In this document: positions 6,446-8,027 of the stretch, in pieces
How positions within the stretch are numbered: position 1 is the first letter of the stretch
Layout: the number at the start of each line of letters is the position of its first letter
Assembly: GCA_965659595.1 (NCBI GenBank)
Contig: CBFHWN010000091.1
Coordinates: 1 to 8,027, forward strand
DNA length: 8,027 bases
Source: Casp-actino8 sp965659595
GTDB lineage: Bacteria > Actinomycetota > Acidimicrobiia > Acidimicrobiales > Ilumatobacteraceae
Direction of reading: 5' to 3'
The notes under the pieces: model-generated
Databases searched by the model: none
What the model was told of the DNA's origin: nothing
Seen by the model: the letters and a program-made list of their open reading frames with translations, nothing else
Made by a program: the position numbers and the translations under genes

Positions 6446-6461
6446 TTGCCCATCTGGGCAA
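6446..6461. repeat. Inverted repeat TTGCCC-N4-GGGCAA (candidate operator)
   Basis: The perfect 6-bp arms are separated by ATCT, giving TTGCCCATCTGGGCAA. It lies 10-20 bp upstream of the possible minus-strand -10 element (TAATTA at 6434-6429), where a repressor or activator of the sheath promoter could bind. It is too short and lacks a T-run, so a terminator is unlikely. Confidence 0.45.
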
Positions 6462-6471
6462 GCGGATTCGT

Positions 6472-6486
6472 GTCATCGACTATGAC
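6472..6486. repeat. Inverted repeat GTCAT-N5-ATGAC
   Basis: The 5-bp perfect arms have a CGACT spacer, giving GTCATCGACTATGAC. It lies 10 bp beyond the TTGCCC/GGGCAA palindrome. Arms this short can arise by chance; the clustering with two other palindromes is the only argument for function. Confidence 0.3.
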
Positions 6487-6513
6487 GGCACAAACCGACG
6501 TCGATCTCAGTCT

Positions 6514-6542
6514 CGATTCACCGAGTCGCAGTCGATGAATCG
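6514..6542. repeat. Inverted repeat CGATTCA-N15-TGAATCG
   Basis: The perfect 7-bp arms, CGATTCA at 6514-6520 and TGAATCG at 6536-6542, are separated by 15 bp. The centre-to-centre distance of 22 bp is about two helical turns, which would suit a dimeric or paired-dimer regulator on one DNA face. No known regulator motif is recognised. Confidence 0.4.
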
Positions 6543-6705
6543 CCCCCGTTCTCACGTCTTTCCCTCCGTCGTCCTTCCGACCGTACTCGCCACTCAGTGA
6601 GCAACAGGTACGAATGTCGGGAGGACAAACAAGACAGTAGACGACCTCCTGCACAGACACAAGATGTCTCGTTCAATTCGCGTGGAATCGGCAGGGGTGG
6701 ATCAC

Positions 6706-6737
6706 TTGAGTGCGCGGGCTCGACCCTCGGCTAACCT
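6706..6737 (+). promoter_or_regulatory. Candidate phoH promoter, with near-leaderless start
   Basis: TTGAGT (6706-6711) and TAACCT (6732-6737) are separated by 20 bp, longer than the ideal 17-18. The second matches the TAnnnT -10 form used by actinobacterial housekeeping sigma factors. The expected start point would fall at about 6743-6745, on an ATG (6743) that opens a 13-codon frame (MGLRPRRTHDASK, stop 6784) running over the phoH start at 6769. If real, the mRNA would either be leaderless for this small frame or carry a 25-nt leader without a Shine-Dalgarno sequence for phoH. Confidence 0.4.
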
Positions 6738-6768
6738 CACTCCATGGGCCTCCGCCCCCGACGCACGC

Positions 6769-7734
6769 ATGACGCCTCCAAGTAGTCCCTCCACCGTGGT
6801 CGTCCCCGGCCCGCATCTGATGCCGGCGCTCCTGGGGTCCCGAGACGCTCACCTGCGGGCCATCGAAGGGGCGTTTCCCGACACCGACATCTCGGTTCGC
6901 GGTAACGAGGTGCGAATCAGCGGTCCGGCATCGTCCCGGGTCGCCCGCCTCTTCGAAGAGCTGGTCCTGGTTCTGCAGCGAGGGGAACCTCTCGACACCA
7001 CCGTCGTGGGTCGCAGTATTTCGATGGTGAACGCCGACGAGCGCCCGAGCGCCGTCCTCACCGACGACATCTTGCGCGGCGCCAAGGGTCGATCGATCCG
7101 TCCGAAGACCGCTGGCCAGAAGAAGTACATCGACGCCATCCGTGACAACGTCATCACCTTCGGAATCGGTCCGGCCGGCACGGGTAAGAGTTGGTTGGCA
7201 GTCGCCATGGCGGTTCATGCACTGCAGAGTCGCTCGGTTCAGCGCATCATTCTCACTCGCCCAGCGGTGGAGGCCGGTGAGCGCCTCGGATTCCTGCCTG
7301 GAGACCTGATGGCCAAGATCGATCCGTACCTGCGTCCTTTGTACGACGCTTTGTACGACATGCTCGACGTCGAAGCGGTTCAGAAGCTGCTCGAGAAGCA
7401 GACGGTCGAAGTGGCGCCACTCGCTTTCATGAGAGGTCGCACTCTCAACAACAGTTTCATCATCCTCGACGAAGCTCAGAACACGACGCCCGAGCAGATG
7501 AAGATGTTTCTCACCCGAATCGGCTTCGGTTCGCGGGTCGTGGTCACCGGCGACACCACTCAGGTCGATGTGCCGGGTGGTCGTAGCGGCTTGCTCGGAC
7601 TCGAGTCGGTGCTCGACGGAATCGACGGCCTGTCATTCGTGCATCTCGGAGCCGGGGACGTCGTTCGCCATCGGATCGTCGCCGAAATCGTCGAAGCCTA
7701 CGAACGAAACTCGTCGTCGAAAGAGAAACGGTGA
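6769..7734 (+). CDS. phoH: PhoH-like ATPase/RNA-processing protein
   Basis: The product has 321 residues from the chosen start. The N-terminal part has a KH-like region ending HLRAIEGAFPDTDISVRGNEVRISG (28-52). The P-loop ATPase part has IRPKTAGQKKYIDAI (110-124), Walker A GPAGTGKS (134-141), ILTRPAVEAGERLGFLPGDL (161-180), Walker B IILDEAQN (231-238), the GDTTQVD motif (261-267) and the closing GAGDVVRHRIVAEIVEAY (295-311), including the arginine pair typical of the family. PhoH proteins are superfamily-1-type ATPases thought to act in RNA metabolism together with YbeY, whose gene follows with a GTGA overlap. The frame is open back to an ATG at 6664, but those 35 extra residues would cover the promoter candidate and are not family-like. 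The start MTPPSSPSTVVVPG is preferred, although no Shine-Dalgarno sequence precedes it. Confidence 0.93.
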   Translation: MTPPSSPSTVVVPGPHLMPALLGSRDAHLRAIEGAFPDTDISVRGNEVRISGPASSRVARLFEELVLVLQRGEPLDTTVVGRSISMVNADERPSAVLTDDILRGAKGRSIRPKTAGQKKYIDAIRDNVITFGIGPAGTGKSWLAVAMAVHALQSRSVQRIILTRPAVEAGERLGFLPGDLMAKIDPYLRPLYDALYDMLDVEAVQKLLEKQTVEVAPLAFMRGRTLNNSFIILDEAQNTTPEQMKMFLTRIGFGSRVVVTGDTTQVDVPGGRSGLLGLESVLDGIDGLSFVHLGAGDVVRHRIVAEIVEAYERNSSSKEKR

Positions 7735-8027
7735 ACGCCGGTCCACCTCGACTGCGGCGCCGGCCCCGTGTTGGCGGAGAGGGAGCCCCCGAGGTCTTCT
7801 GCGCCGACGAACAAGGCGCGATGTCCATCGATCTCGAGCGTTGGCAGTCCCTCGCTCGTTGCGTTCTGGATTCCGAAGGTGTGCGGGGAGCTTGCGAACT
7901 CAGCGTTTTTTTCGTCACGGTGGACGATATGACCGAACTGAACGTCACGCACATGTCGGGTAGCGGTCCCACCGACGTCTTGTCGTTCCCCATCGACGGT
8001 GGTGATGTGGTCGAGGTCGACTCGGGG
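7731..8027 (+). CDS. ybeY: YbeY endoribonuclease (rRNA maturation factor), N-terminal part
   Basis: This is a partial gene: 99 codons before the window edge. From a GTG start overlapping the phoH stop (GTGA), a 20-residue basic lead is followed by EVFCADEQGAMSIDLERW (21-38), LARCVLDSEGV (41-51), ELSVFFVTVDDMTELNVTHM (56-75) and GPTDVLSFPID (79-89). These are the YbeY signatures, the last in its usual GxTDVLSFP form. The HGxLHLxGYDH zinc-binding motif would lie beyond the window. YbeY is a metal-dependent single-strand RNase acting in 16S rRNA 3'-end processing and 70S ribosome quality control. A start at the internal ATG 7821 would remove the first strand of the fold, so GTG is chosen; the exact start within the first 20 codons is uncertain. 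Confidence 0.93.
   Translation, partial: MNAGPPRLRRRPRVGGEGAPEVFCADEQGAMSIDLERWQSLARCVLDSEGVRGACELSVFFVTVDDMTELNVTHMSGSGPTDVLSFPIDGGDVVEVDSG

Larger units (their letters stand above)
6368..6768. other. Divergent intergenic region between the eCIS operon and phoH
   Basis: About 400 bases carry no gene I can support, although open frames cross it (minus 6660-6352; plus from 6664). It must hold the promoter of the sheath operon (leftward) and that of phoH (rightward). It is visibly richer in A and T than its flanks. On the minus strand, GCTAATTAC at 6436-6428 is a possible -10 region about 60 nt before the sheath ATG, but no convincing -35 hexamer is correctly spaced. Three inverted repeats lie between 6446 and 6542. 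No tRNA, riboswitch or terminator structure was recognised. Confidence 0.6.

Noticed and set aside
6352..6660. 102-codon minus-strand frame in the intergenic gap, with a Cys-rich start
   Set aside because: Overlaps the sheath start by 16 nt, has mixed third-position base use unlike the neighbours, no ribosome site and no recognised family. I prefer regulatory DNA, but a small protein is not fully excluded.
6664..6768. Upstream start for phoH at 6664
   Set aside because: No ribosome site, the extension is not family-like, and it covers the TTGAGT/TAACCT promoter candidate.
7899..7915. T-run CGTTTTTTTCG as a possible terminator
   Set aside because: It codes for Val-Phe-Phe in the conserved ELSVFFV segment of YbeY and has no GC-rich hairpin before it.
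7544..7993. 149-codon minus-strand frame over the phoH end and ybeY
   Set aside because: Antisense to two well-supported conserved genes; Arg/Ser-rich shadow.

Overview
The window comes from a high-GC bacterium, most likely an actinomycetota; an Acidimicrobiia-type lineage is a guess from codon style and a leaderless-looking promoter. It holds two unrelated blocks that meet at a divergent intergenic region around 6368-6768.

Positions 1-6367, read on the minus strand, are the head of a contractile injection system (eCIS/PVC-like, phage-tail-derived) operon. In transcription order it encodes the contractile sheath (6367-4811), a first inner-tube protein (4788-4354), a tail-assembly/chaperone-like protein with an 11-Asp run (4354-3854), a 59-residue DUF6760-type protein (3854-3675), a second tube protein with a Lys/Ala/Pro-rich tail (3667-3128), a 1001-residue Ser/Thr/Arg/Pro-rich low-complexity protein (3121-116), and the first 37 codons of a Pvc7/Afp7-like CIS tube/LysM protein (112-1). 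Spacing is very tight: two TAATG/TGATG overlaps, otherwise gaps of 3 to 22 nt, so this is one translationally coupled transcript. The spike, baseplate, AAA+ ATPase, terminator and any cargo genes must lie to the left of base 1. No toxin or effector is recognisable here.

Positions 6769-8027, plus strand, are housekeeping: phoH-like ATPase followed by ybeY (rRNA maturation endonuclease, cut by the window end), overlapping by 4 nt (GTGA). This is the standard phoH-ybeY order.

The 400-bp divergent gap carries three short inverted repeats on the sheath side, which are candidate operator sites, and a TTGAGT/TAACCT promoter candidate for phoH whose expected start point falls on or next to an ATG.

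The most unusual element is the 1001-residue protein. It sits where PVC/Afp clusters carry a small DUF5908-type protein (Pvc6/Afp6) and looks like that short C-terminal helix preceded by about 950 residues of disordered sequence. It has about 30 RR motifs, about 130 Arg but only 3 Lys, and no Tyr or Cys. Its DNA contains a 1877-nt stretch with no TpA step. The neighbouring acidic run and Lys-rich tail add two more oppositely charged low-complexity segments to the same operon.
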